Shown here: positions 1 through 6,039 of the stretch, piece by piece
Layout: the number at the start of each line of letters is the position of its first letter
How positions within the stretch are numbered: the first letter of the stretch is position 1
DNA from: Eggerthellales bacterium UBA948
Lineage (GTDB): Bacteria > Actinomycetota > Coriobacteriia > Coriobacteriales > UBA8131
Assembly: GCA_002293265.1 (NCBI GenBank)
Contig: DBCW01000162.1
Coordinates: 3,653-13,999 of the forward strand
DNA: 10,347 bases
Direction of reading: 5' to 3'
Notes under the pieces: model-generated
The model's input: the letters and a program-made list of their open reading frames with translations, nothing else
What the model was told of the DNA's origin: nothing
Databases searched by the model: none
Translations under genes and position numbers: made by a program

Positions 1-84
1 CACCGATCCTTACGTCATTAATAGTGCAGTTAGCCATATTCTGAAATACGTGTCAGTTCTGTTTCACCCCTTGAGACCTATTTT

Positions 85-108
85 GGTATATAATGTATGC
101 CTTGGGGG
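85..108 (+). promoter_or_regulatory. brnTA promoter, ribosome site and candidate operator
   Basis: An AT-rich -10 region contains TATAAT at 89-94, and a TG at 84-85 gives an extended -10 in the alternative register TATATA (87-92). No -35 box sits at a normal distance. The -10 lies inside an imperfect inverted repeat: GGTATA (85-90) against TATGCC (96-101), 5 of 6 bases matching, 5-base spacer. A run of five G at 104-108 lies 7 bases before the ATG at 116 and serves as the ribosome site. BrnT-BrnA complexes are known to repress their own promoter through the BrnA ribbon-helix-helix domain, so this repeat is a plausible operator. Calling it the operator is inference. Confidence 0.35.
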
Positions 109-115
109 TATATTT

Positions 116-397
116 ATGCAGTTTGAGTATGACCGGATTAAGAGTGAATCAAATCTGGATAAACATGGAATCGACTTTGAAGTCATTAAAGAAATATGGG
201 ATGGTGCGTATTGCGAGATTGGCACTGTTGGTGTCAGCGGTGAGCGCAGGAGAATCATTGTCGGCAAAGTATTTGGTGAGTACTGGACTGCGGTTGTTAC
301 AAATAGAGAACAAGCAATTCGCATAATATCAGCAAGGAGATCCACGGCAAAGGAGTGCAGTGCATATGAAAAGAGCAATTACCGCAGAAGAATTTGA
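116..397 (+). CDS. brnT: BrnT family type II toxin (RelE-fold ribonuclease)
   Basis: The 93-residue protein matches the BrnT (DUF497) family over its full length. It opens with FEYDRIKSESNLDKHGIDF, the family's F-E-W/Y-D-x-x-K-x-x-x-N-x-x-K-H-G-I/V-x-F signature (about residues 3-21). It ends with a basic RIISARRST stretch (about 69-77), equivalent to the family's IRIISARRAT element. BrnT proteins have a RelE-like fold, cleave RNA and stop translation, and are neutralised by BrnA. The ATG at 116 is chosen over one at 50 because a G-rich ribosome site lies 7 bases upstream and the family signature starts right after it. The end overlaps brnA by about 32 bases, so the two are translationally coupled. 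Length is normal and no damage is visible. Family assignment is confident; activity is inferred. Confidence 0.88.
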   Translation: MQFEYDRIKSESNLDKHGIDFEVIKEIWDGAYCEIGTVGVSGERRRIIVGKVFGEYWTAVVTNREQAIRIISARRSTAKECSAYEKSNYRRRI

Positions 398-611
398 TCG
401 AAAATTTGATGCCGGAGAGGATGTCTCTGAGTATCTTGATTTTGATAATGCAATTAAAGTGGACGGCCGTAGTGATGTCAGAAGAATCAACGTTGACATG
501 CCAGAATGGATGATTGTTGAACTAGATAAAGAAGCAAAACGTTTAGCAGTTCCTCGTCAGGCAGTCATAAAAAGATTCGTTGACGACGGCCTTGCTCACA
601 GAAACGTTTAG
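366..611 (+). CDS. brnA: BrnA family antitoxin, ribbon-helix-helix
   Basis: The 81-residue protein is the expected partner of BrnT. The N-terminal half is acidic and mostly charged. The C-terminal half is a ribbon-helix-helix domain: strand RRINVDMP (about 41-48), helix EWMIVELDKEAKRLAV, then helix PRQAVIKRFVDDGL. In the family the domain dimerises, binds the operator and holds BrnT inactive. The ATG at 366 is preferred over a GTG at 360 because AGGAG (351-355) is 10 bases from the ATG but only 4 from the GTG. It overlaps the end of brnT in another frame, the usual brnTA arrangement. An upstream promoter was not sought separately; it should be read from the brnT promoter. Confidence 0.85.
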   Translation: MKRAITAEEFDRKFDAGEDVSEYLDFDNAIKVDGRSDVRRINVDMPEWMIVELDKEAKRLAVPRQAVIKRFVDDGLAHRNV

Positions 612-786
612 GAACTAAGTTCTCTGCTTCTGACCATTTCTGGCAAAATATTTGACTACTGGCAGAAAAAGTACCCTACAGCCAGCAGTGCTATGGTGTT
701 TTCTGATGCCTCAACTTGTTTGGTCAAGACAGTTGTGGGATAAGCGTCAGACGTTTTGGGTCATAGTGGTGGGCGCATGAGGTGGC
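612..786. other. intergenic gap, no gene seen
   Basis: The gap between brnA and the next promoter has no credible reading frame with a ribosome site on either strand. A weak inverted repeat CTGGC/GCCAG spans about 662-687 with a long loop and could help end brnTA transcripts, but it has no adjacent T-run in the plus direction and is not called a terminator. Confidence 0.4.
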
Positions 787-816
787 TTGAGATATTATTA
801 AATTGGTCAATTTAAT
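787..816 (+). promoter_or_regulatory. promoter with overlapping 20-bp palindromic operator
   Basis: TTGAGA (787-792) and TTTAAT (811-816), 18 bases apart, each match the sigma70 consensus at 5 of 6 positions. A perfect inverted repeat covers the spacer and the -10: ATTAAATTG (797-805), GT, CAATTTAAT (808-816). A repressor bound there would block RNA polymerase, so the nitroreductase gene is probably under repressor control. The expected transcript start is near 822-824, which rules out the GTG at 820 as a start codon. No regulator gene is adjacent, so the cognate protein is unknown. Confidence 0.55.
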
Positions 817-852
817 TGGGTGCCGATAATGGCAGTTAGGGAGTTTATGGGT

Positions 853-1638
853 ATGGTAAATATTGATATAAATCGTTGCACCGGGTGTGGGAATTGTGTG
901 GATGATTGTGTAGCCGGAAATATTCGCCTTGAAAACGGCGTAGCAACTTGCATTAATTCTTGCATCCTTTGCGGTCATTGTGTAGCTATCTGTCCATCAG
1001 AAGCCGTCTCAATTCTCCAATATGATATGGCAGATATTGAAGCTTTTGACAAGAATCGTTTTAAGCTCGATCCTGACAATTTGCTTCATTCAATAAAGTT
1101 ACGACGCAGTATTCGTCAGTATGCATATAGACCGCTTGAACGTGAAAAGCTACAGCAAATTGCGCAAGCAGGACGTTACACCGCCACTGCCGTAAATCGA
1201 CAGGAGTGTCGATTTATTATGGTGCAAGATAACCTCACTGAATTTAAAGCATTAATTTGGGGCGGTATTGAACGTTCACTGAAGTCCACAAGCGCTGAGT
1301 CAACAGGAGCACTCGCCAGGTTTAAAGAATTTGTAGACTTGCGATCCACAGGCACAGATTATCTCTTTCGCGATGCCCCGGTGGTGCTATATATTGCAGC
1401 CAATAACGCAGTTGATGCGGCTTTGGCGGCACAGAATATGGAGCTGATGGCATTATCACTTGGCATTGGCGCGTTATACAACGGCTTTTTGGTGTACGCT
1501 GCCAATGAAAGCCCCGAAGCTCAAGCATGGCTGGGCACACAAGATAAGCCCATTCAGATATGCATGCTTATGGGATATCCAAGAGTAAGCTACCGGCGTA
1601 GCGCACCACGCAAACCGGCAGATGTAAGTTGGAGATGA
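853..1638 (+). CDS. ferredoxin-nitroreductase fusion protein
   Basis: The 261-residue protein joins an N-terminal 2[4Fe-4S] ferredoxin domain to an FMN-binding nitroreductase domain. The first cluster motif is C9-x2-C12-x2-C15-x3-C19 and the second is C37-x2-C40-x2-C43-x3-C47-P; C33 is an extra cysteine. The nitroreductase domain starts near residue 80 with RRSIRQY (84-90), the family's FMN phosphate-binding motif, and runs to the end. Such fusions are widespread in anaerobes and are thought to move electrons from the clusters to flavin and then to nitro compounds or other oxidants; the substrate is not predictable. The start is set by AGGGAG (838-843), 9 bases before the ATG at 853; the ATG at 847 is too close. 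The gene stands alone, without an operon partner on its strand. Confidence 0.88.
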   Translation: MVNIDINRCTGCGNCVDDCVAGNIRLENGVATCINSCILCGHCVAICPSEAVSILQYDMADIEAFDKNRFKLDPDNLLHSIKLRRSIRQYAYRPLEREKLQQIAQAGRYTATAVNRQECRFIMVQDNLTEFKALIWGGIERSLKSTSAESTGALARFKEFVDLRSTGTDYLFRDAPVVLYIAANNAVDAALAAQNMELMALSLGIGALYNGFLVYAANESPEAQAWLGTQDKPIQICMLMGYPRVSYRRSAPRKPADVSWR

Positions 1639-1767
1639 TGGGCAGAGCCTGTCTACCAGGTCTTCAAACTTAAGGGAAGCACCGATTTATTGCTTATGTA
1701 ACTTATACTAAATTGCATCGCGCGCCATAGTAATAAGAGGGTGCTCTTTTGCTTGCACCACCACACT
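1639..1767. other. intergenic gap, no gene seen
   Basis: This stretch between the nitroreductase stop and the next promoter carries no supported gene. No convincing factor-independent terminator for the nitroreductase gene was found. Confidence 0.4.
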
Positions 1768-1819
1768 TTGTTATTTCCATATATCGTGTTACAATTTGTA
1801 TGACGTAATTGGAAAGGAG
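1768..1819 (+). promoter_or_regulatory. promoter and ribosome site for the 1827-2380 pair
   Basis: TTGTTA (1768-1773) and TACAAT (1790-1795) are 16 bases apart, and TG at 1787-1788 gives an extended -10. GGAAAGGAG (1811-1819) follows, 7 bases before the ATG at 1827. This is one of the better promoters in the window and supports a dedicated two-gene transcript. Confidence 0.6.
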
Positions 1820-1826
1820 CGTACGG

Positions 1827-2090
1827 ATGGATGAGGTGTATGTGCACCCACACGCTCTGGAGCACGGGCTTACGGAGGATGAGATTCTGCGAGCTTGGTC
1901 AAACTTCGTGAAGAGCCAGCAACGGAAATGCCCACGCAACGACCAGTGCGTGCGTATAGGGTATGGAAGAACCTCGACTGATGCAATCCAGATGATTGGC
2001 ATCACAAAACCGTACGGGACGCTGATAGTACATGCACTAACCCCACCACAGACAAAGACGCTAGATGAGCTTGGAATACCTAGGAGATAG
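1827..2090 (+). CDS. small BrnT-like/DUF4258-like protein, candidate toxin
   Basis: I recognise no named family with certainty. The 87-residue protein begins with a His-rich motif HPHALEHGL (7-15) and EDEILRAW (17-24), then has a basic middle (RRK and RIGYGRTS region, about 33-50), a hydrophobic strand AIQMIGI (53-59), and LIVHALTPP (66-74) near the end. This order recalls small actinobacterial proteins of the BrnT/DUF4258 type that sit beside ribbon-helix-helix genes. The ATG at 1827 is chosen because the ribosome site is 7 bases upstream; a TTG at 1809 overlaps that site. The next gene begins 2 bases after the stop. Position, size and partner type suggest the toxin of a toxin-antitoxin pair. 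This is inference; a plain DNA-binding or regulatory role is also possible. Confidence 0.55.
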   Translation: MDEVYVHPHALEHGLTEDEILRAWSNFVKSQQRKCPRNDQCVRIGYGRTSTDAIQMIGITKPYGTLIVHALTPPQTKTLDELGIPRR

Positions 2091-2092
2091 CG

Positions 2093-2380
2093 ATGAAGAC
2101 TGCAAGAGAACTTGAAAAAATGTTTGACATAACCCCTGATGAGATAGCCAAGATTGATTCGGACGCGCTTAAGGGCAAACTACAAGGTCGCGCTATCAAA
2201 ACTGTGACGGGACCGGGTAGACCTCCTATTTACGATGAACCTATGCGCCAGGTGACGTTCAAAGAGCCTGACCACAGACTAAAAGCCATCGATCGCCGAG
2301 CAGAACAGCTTGGCTTGCGCCGGTCAGATTACTTACGACAACTCGTAGAAAATGACCTCGAGTGCTCAGGCATGACTTGA
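2093..2380 (+). CDS. ribbon-helix-helix (CopG-like) protein, candidate antitoxin
   Basis: The 95-residue protein has an acidic, helical N-terminal part (ARELEKMFDITPDEIAKID, 4-22). A linker contains GPGRPP (40-45), an AT-hook-like GRP core. The C-terminal ribbon-helix-helix domain consists of strand RQVTFKEP (52-59), helix DHRLKAIDRRAEQLGL, then helix RRSDYLRQLVENDL (76-89). The N-terminal part could hold a partner protein while the C-terminal domain binds DNA, as in many CopG-type antitoxins. It starts 2 bases after the upstream gene, with AGGAG (2082-2086) 6 bases before the ATG, so the two are co-transcribed and probably coupled. The layout parallels brnA, but the sequences are not obviously homologous outside the fold. 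The fold is fairly certain; the antitoxin role is inferred. Confidence 0.68.
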   Translation: MKTARELEKMFDITPDEIAKIDSDALKGKLQGRAIKTVTGPGRPPIYDEPMRQVTFKEPDHRLKAIDRRAEQLGLRRSDYLRQLVENDLECSGMT

Positions 2381-2572
2381 TCCCATTGTAAGTAAACTTC
2401 GAGAAACGAAAAAGTTGAGCATTTGAATATTCTGCGATTTTAACCTCACTTTTATTTATGAGGCAACGAATAGCAGTTCGGGTACTTTTTGTTTTGAATC
2501 AATACGGTATATCCATTTTATTAAACAATAGGATTACTTTATATCTTTACAATAAGATTGTGATTTTAGCCC
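2381..2572. other. AT-rich convergent intergenic gap
   Basis: This gap lies between the plus-strand pair and the minus-strand reductase. It holds small stem-loops, CCTCA/TGAGG at about 2444-2462 and ACAAT-aag-ATTGT at about 2549-2561, in AT-rich sequence. They may contribute to termination from both sides, but neither is strong enough to call. Confidence 0.35.
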
Positions 2573-3217
2573 CTACGCAAATGCTATAGATTTTCCCAGC
2601 TCGTAGGCTTTTTCACAATCCCTTGGAAATACTTCCTCACGTCGGTTTTTTCTATCATTTTCGTTAAAAGCAGCCATGTGGTATTTGCTGTAGTCGTTTA
2701 CTTGTAAGGTTTCAGTTGATGTCATGGTGACCGCACTGCCAAAGTACGACTTTAACAGCATTTCATATCTTGCAAAAGTATTGTCATAACCAATTTGGGC
2801 AAACATAGCTTCCGGCGCATTCATTGTGTAGATCAATGCAGTTTTCTTTTCTCCCTCAACGAAAGGTTTTGAATAGTCATCGTAAGATAGATACTGAAAG
2901 ATAAGCCTTTCCAAAAACGCACGCATCATAGCCGTAACATCGCCAAAATAGATTGGCGAACCCAAGATAAGCCCGTCGCATTTATCAACCGCATCAAGCA
3001 CGGGCTTTAAGTCGTCATTTGCAGCACAATGCCCCAAGTTCTTGCCGCCTTTTACCTTACAAGCCATACAACTAATGCAACCCTTGTAGGTCAGGTCATA
3101 TAGACTAATGAGTTCTGTTTGTGCGCCTGCCGCATTGGCTCCTTCAAGAGCCTTTTCTAAAAGCGTATGTGTGTTCCAGCCTTTGCGCGGGCTGCCGTTA
3201 ATCGCAATTATATTCAT
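2573..3217 (-). CDS. flavodoxin-family NAD(P)H-dependent reductase, Isf-like
   Basis: The 214-residue protein has a flavodoxin-like fold of the NADPH-dependent FMN reductase / iron-sulfur flavoprotein superfamily. The N-terminal strand MNIIAINGSPRKGWNT leads into the FMN phosphate loop (GSPRKGWNT, 8-16). GSPIYFG (86-92) is the second flavin-contacting loop. A compact cysteine motif, C47-x2-C50-x2-C53-x10-C64, resembles the cluster ligands of archaeal and clostridial iron-sulfur flavoproteins, though the last spacing is longer than usual, so an iron-sulfur cluster is possible but unproven. Such proteins reduce flavin, quinones or oxygen species in anaerobes. GGGAGA (complement of 3225-3230) lies about 7 bases before the ATG. 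It is a single-gene unit, divergent from the tetR operon. Confidence 0.82.
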   Translation of the reverse strand: MNIIAINGSPRKGWNTHTLLEKALEGANAAGAQTELISLYDLTYKGCISCMACKVKGGKNLGHCAANDDLKPVLDAVDKCDGLILGSPIYFGDVTAMMRAFLERLIFQYLSYDDYSKPFVEGEKKTALIYTMNAPEAMFAQIGYDNTFARYEMLLKSYFGSAVTMTSTETLQVNDYSKYHMAAFNENDRKNRREEVFPRDCEKAYELGKSIAFA

Positions 3218-3252
3218 CGTAGCGTCTCCCTATTCACTATTTTGCATAAGCT

Positions 3253-3281
3253 ATCTTAGCACTGTAAGAAGTATGTGCCAA
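3253..3281 (-). promoter_or_regulatory. promoter of the Isf-like reductase gene
   Basis: On the minus strand TTGGCA (complement of 3276-3281) and TAAGAT (complement of 3253-3258) are exactly 17 bases apart. The predicted start lies about 30 bases upstream of the ATG. A short inverted repeat CCAAT-tctg-ATTGG (3278-3291) overlaps the -35 and may be a regulator site, with weak support. Confidence 0.55.
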
Positions 3282-3397
3282 TTCTGATTGGCTGGACAAC
3301 ATCTATATCAATCCAAAGGAAAGCGCCAACTTATTCATAGCTTTACAGATGCAATTAGGTAAAATCAGATGAGGGTCTTCAAAAAAATAGTCAACGG

Positions 3398-3454
3398 TAT
3401 AATATGTAAGTTGTTGGATGTTGACCGAGCGGTCAATGCCTTGTTTGCGCAAAC
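3398..3454 (+). promoter_or_regulatory. tetR operon promoter region with TetR-type operator
   Basis: A perfect -10 box TATAAT lies at 3398-3403, with only a poor -35 (TCTTCA, 3376-3381). Just downstream is a perfect 16-base inverted repeat, TTGACCG-AG-CGGTCAA (3421-3436), a classic TetR-family operator shape. A second perfect palindrome, GTTTGC-GCAAAC, follows at 3443-3454. The first repeat would lie about 10-25 bases into the transcript, where a bound dimer would obstruct RNA polymerase. TetR regulators commonly repress their own operon, so the adjacent regulator is the likely ligand; that link is inferred from position. Confidence 0.6.
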
Positions 3455-3508
3455 GAACCACCGGCTCGGCGTGTGAGACTTAAGCGATGACAAGCAAAGG
3501 GCATGTTT

Positions 3509-4162
3509 ATGGAGAAGTTGATTGATAGAGCTGACAGCGATCAGTTTGAAAAATTTGAGAACCTGCCCCAAGAGCGGCAAGAGCTTATTTTGGGTGCAGC
3601 TACAGAAGCGTTTGGGCAAAACAGTTACAAAGGCGCATCAACAGAAGACATAGCACGAAAAGCCGGCATCTCAAAAGGGCTCTTATTCTTCTACTTCAAA
3701 AACAAGCGGCAACTATATCTCTATCTCATGGATAGTTTGGCAGAAAAGATTACCAACCTTGTTGTGGACGATGCCTTCTATGAGATCGACGATTTCTTTG
3801 AACTGCTGTTATATACGTCAACTAAAAAGCGAAGTGTTCTGGAACGCTTCCCTCACATATTAGAGTACTCGATCAGAGCCTTTTATCCGGATCATAAAGA
3901 TATTAAAGACACTATGAATGGTTGGACACAGCGACAAATCGACGCAATGTTCAAGCTGTATTTCAAAAACGTGGACTTTAGCAAATTTCGCGACGGTGTT
4001 GACCCACGATATGTGATTGATCTACTTATCTGGATGGCCGATGGCTATATGCACCAACAGCGATCAACACGACAGCGCATCAGTTTGGACGCAATGATGG
4101 AGGAGATGTATCGCTGGTGCGATGTGCTTAAAGCGTACGCCTACAAGGAGGAATACCAATGA
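3509..4162 (+). CDS. TetR/AcrR family transcriptional regulator
   Basis: The 217-residue protein has the TetR N-terminal DNA-binding domain: helix QERQELILGAATEAFGQNSY (21-40), then the helix-turn-helix TEDIARKAGISKGLLFFYFKNK (45-66 region), with the family's typical G-I-S-K-G-x-L/F-F-x-Y-F-x-x-K pattern. The rest is an all-helical ligand-binding and dimerisation domain with no obvious ligand clue. The ATG at 3509 is preferred to the one at 3503 because the AAAGG ribosome site (3496-3500) is 8 bases from it rather than 2. The stop codon overlaps the start of the ABC ATPase gene as ATGA, so the regulator is co-expressed with the exporter it probably represses. The operator at 3421-3436 fits autoregulation. 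Confidence 0.9.
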   Translation: MEKLIDRADSDQFEKFENLPQERQELILGAATEAFGQNSYKGASTEDIARKAGISKGLLFFYFKNKRQLYLYLMDSLAEKITNLVVDDAFYEIDDFFELLLYTSTKKRSVLERFPHILEYSIRAFYPDHKDIKDTMNGWTQRQIDAMFKLYFKNVDFSKFRDGVDPRYVIDLLIWMADGYMHQQRSTRQRISLDAMMEEMYRWCDVLKAYAYKEEYQ

Positions 4163-5115
4163 GTGACACAAACATAAAAACTATTGTAGTTTCTGAGCTC
4201 ACTAAAGACTATGGCAATGGACGCGGTGTTTTCGATGTAACTTTTAGTGTTGAACAAGGCGAAGTGTTTGGATTTTTGGGTCCTAATGGTGCAGGCAAAA
4301 CCGTTACTATGCGAAACCTCATGGGATTCATCAAGCCCGACCGTGGCACAGCTACCATCAACAACATGGGATGCTTTACCAAACGAGAAGACATACAAAA
4401 CACCCTTGGATATTTACCCGGTGAAATATCCATTATGGATGACATGACAGGTGCAGCATTTTTAGAGTTTATGGCTCGTATGAAACGCCTGCGAGATCGT
4501 CAGCGCATGCAAGAACTCACCCGGTACTTTGAATTAGATACTTCACGCAAGATAAGAAAAATGTCCAAAGGCACAAAGCAAAAAGTTGGCTTGGTATGCG
4601 CATTTATGGCAAGCCCCAACATACTTTTACTGGATGAACCAACAAGCGGTCTTGACCCACTGATGCAAAACCGTTTCATAGAATTGATTTTGGAGGAAAA
4701 GCGGCGAGGAACTACAGTATTTTTGTCCTCTCATTTGTTTGAGGAGGTAGAAAAGACCTGCGATCGTGTGGCGTTTATTAGAGCCGGTAAGCTTGCAGCG
4801 ATAGAGCGAATGGACGATGTACGCAAATCGAGAAAGCGCGTCTTCTCGGTTACCTTTGCCGATGAGTCTGATAGCCGCAGGTATCTCACAGAGCACCCCA
4901 CTGCTCGCAAAACCGGCTCCGGTGTAGAAATCTTAGTATCCGGCAGTATAGATGGATTTGTTAAGGAACTGGCGGGGTATTCTTTATCGGACATGACCAT
5001 GCAAGAACAGTCTCTTGAAGAACTGTTTCTCCATATGTATGGCATGGCAGAAAAGCAAAGTGCAACAAGTGTGCCAAAAGACGACAACCAAGGAAAGGCG
5101 GTGGATCATGAATAA
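4159..5115 (+). CDS. ABC transporter ATP-binding protein, drug-export type
   Basis: The 318-residue protein is a complete ABC ATPase of the CcmA/BcrA-like class that pairs with ABC-2 permeases. Walker A is GPNGAGKT (41-48), the signature region is MSKGTKQK (135-142), Walker B is ILLLDE (155-160) followed by PTSGLDP, and the H-loop histidine is H192 in LSSHLFEE. The signature departs from LSGGQ, as is usual in this subfamily. Where many ABC ATPases have the Q-loop glutamine there is GYLPGEI (84-90). After about residue 215 comes a C-terminal extension typical of this class. AAGGAGG (4145-4151) precedes the ATG, which overlaps the tetR stop (ATGA). The 3' end overlaps the permease start by 8 bases. 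The substrate is unknown; export of a toxic compound is inferred from TetR control. Confidence 0.92.
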   Translation: MSDTNIKTIVVSELTKDYGNGRGVFDVTFSVEQGEVFGFLGPNGAGKTVTMRNLMGFIKPDRGTATINNMGCFTKREDIQNTLGYLPGEISIMDDMTGAAFLEFMARMKRLRDRQRMQELTRYFELDTSRKIRKMSKGTKQKVGLVCAFMASPNILLLDEPTSGLDPLMQNRFIELILEEKRRGTTVFLSSHLFEEVEKTCDRVAFIRAGKLAAIERMDDVRKSRKRVFSVTFADESDSRRYLTEHPTARKTGSGVEILVSGSIDGFVKELAGYSLSDMTMQEQSLEELFLHMYGMAEKQSATSVPKDDNQGKAVDHE

Positions 5116-5905
5116 GACGCTATTTGCTAAGGAAATCAGATCAAACCTTTTTGTTTCGACTGTCATAACCATAGTGCTAATTATGTATGTCGTTGTTGTT
5201 GTGGGCATGTTTGACCCAGAGCTTGGTAAGAGTCTGGACATAATGATGGCCAGTATGCCCGAAGTCTTTGCAGCGTTTGGTATGGCTAATCAATCCTCAA
5301 CACTGCTGGACTTTCTCATTAACTATTTATATGGCTTCCTGCTCACGCTTTTTCCATTTGTCCTTGTGCTCATTTTGGCAAACAAGTTGATGGTGCGCTA
5401 TGTGGACCGCGGAACTATGGCATATCTGCTGGCAACTCCAAACAGTCGCGTTAAGATTGCGACAACACTGGCTTTGGTGTTTGTAGTTTTGCTTGCTTTG
5501 GTTTTAGCCATAAATGCAATTGTAGCGTTCATTACAGCAGAGATGATGTTTCCCGGCGAGCTTGATGGTATTGCATTTTTGCAGTTAAATGTGGGTCTGT
5601 TTGGGTTATGGCTGTTTTTGGCCGGTCTGTGTTTTTGCTCAGCATGTATCTTTTCTAACGCCGGACGCGCGCTTTGGGTAGGCGGCGGACTTGGTATTGG
5701 ATTTTTCTTGCTACAAATGGTCACTCAAATCAGCGATGAACTGGAGTTTTTAAACAACATCAACCCGGTAATGCTTTTTGATCCATATGGACTTGCATCC
5801 GGAGAAGGACAGGCAATTTTGGGCGCAGTTGCTCTAGCCGCCATGGGTGTGATACTGCTTGTTATAGGCATTGTGACATTTAGCAGACGTGACTTGTCTA
5901 TATAA
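5108..5905 (+). CDS. ABC-2 type permease subunit
   Basis: The 265-residue integral membrane protein has about six hydrophobic helices (roughly 15-34, 67-92, 118-143, 160-182, 188-206, 236-258). A cytoplasmic segment DRGTMAYLLATPNSR (100-114) lies after helix 2, where ABC-2 permeases contact the ATPase. It would form the membrane pore of an exporter with the ATPase encoded just upstream; as it has one set of six helices, it probably dimerises. The start is the ATG at 5108, giving MNKTLFAKEIRSN, the usual short amphipathic N-terminus. It overlaps the ATPase stop by 8 bases, and AAGG (5094-5097) with GGCGGTGG just after is the ribosome site. No second permease gene follows, so this is a one-ATPase, one-permease system. 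Confidence 0.88.
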   Translation: MNKTLFAKEIRSNLFVSTVITIVLIMYVVVVVGMFDPELGKSLDIMMASMPEVFAAFGMANQSSTLLDFLINYLYGFLLTLFPFVLVLILANKLMVRYVDRGTMAYLLATPNSRVKIATTLALVFVVLLALVLAINAIVAFITAEMMFPGELDGIAFLQLNVGLFGLWLFLAGLCFCSACIFSNAGRALWVGGGLGIGFFLLQMVTQISDELEFLNNINPVMLFDPYGLASGEGQAILGAVALAAMGVILLVIGIVTFSRRDLSI

Positions 5906-6039
5906 CTGTGCAGAGCTTTGTTTGGTACGCCCAATTTAACTGTATGCTGTATGGGAGTAGATGACAAAGTTTGGTACTGTTCACATACGAAAAATGGTCT
6001 ACCGGCAAGTGAAGCTGTTATCAAGTTTCATCAAGCACA
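5906..6039. other. convergent intergenic gap with short repeats
   Basis: This gap separates the permease and M24 peptidase stops. A 9-base direct repeat GTTTGGTAC occurs at 5920-5928 and 5969-5977, and CTGTATG is repeated in tandem at 5940-5953. No clear bidirectional terminator is visible, although one is expected between convergent genes. Confidence 0.4.

Noticed and set aside
64..378. Minus-strand frame across brnT
   Set aside because: It is antisense to a confidently assigned gene, has no family features and no ribosome site.
820..852. GTG at 820 as the start of the nitroreductase
   Set aside because: It overlaps the predicted promoter and transcript start, and a ribosome site fits the ATG at 853 instead.
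4984..5241. Minus-strand and alternative-frame ORFs across the ABC operon
   Set aside because: They are shadows of the ATPase and permease genes, which have complete motifs and coupled starts.
5920..5977. GTTTGGTAC repeat pair as target-site duplication of a lost insertion sequence
   Set aside because: The 40 bases between the copies contain no terminal inverted repeats or transposase remnant.
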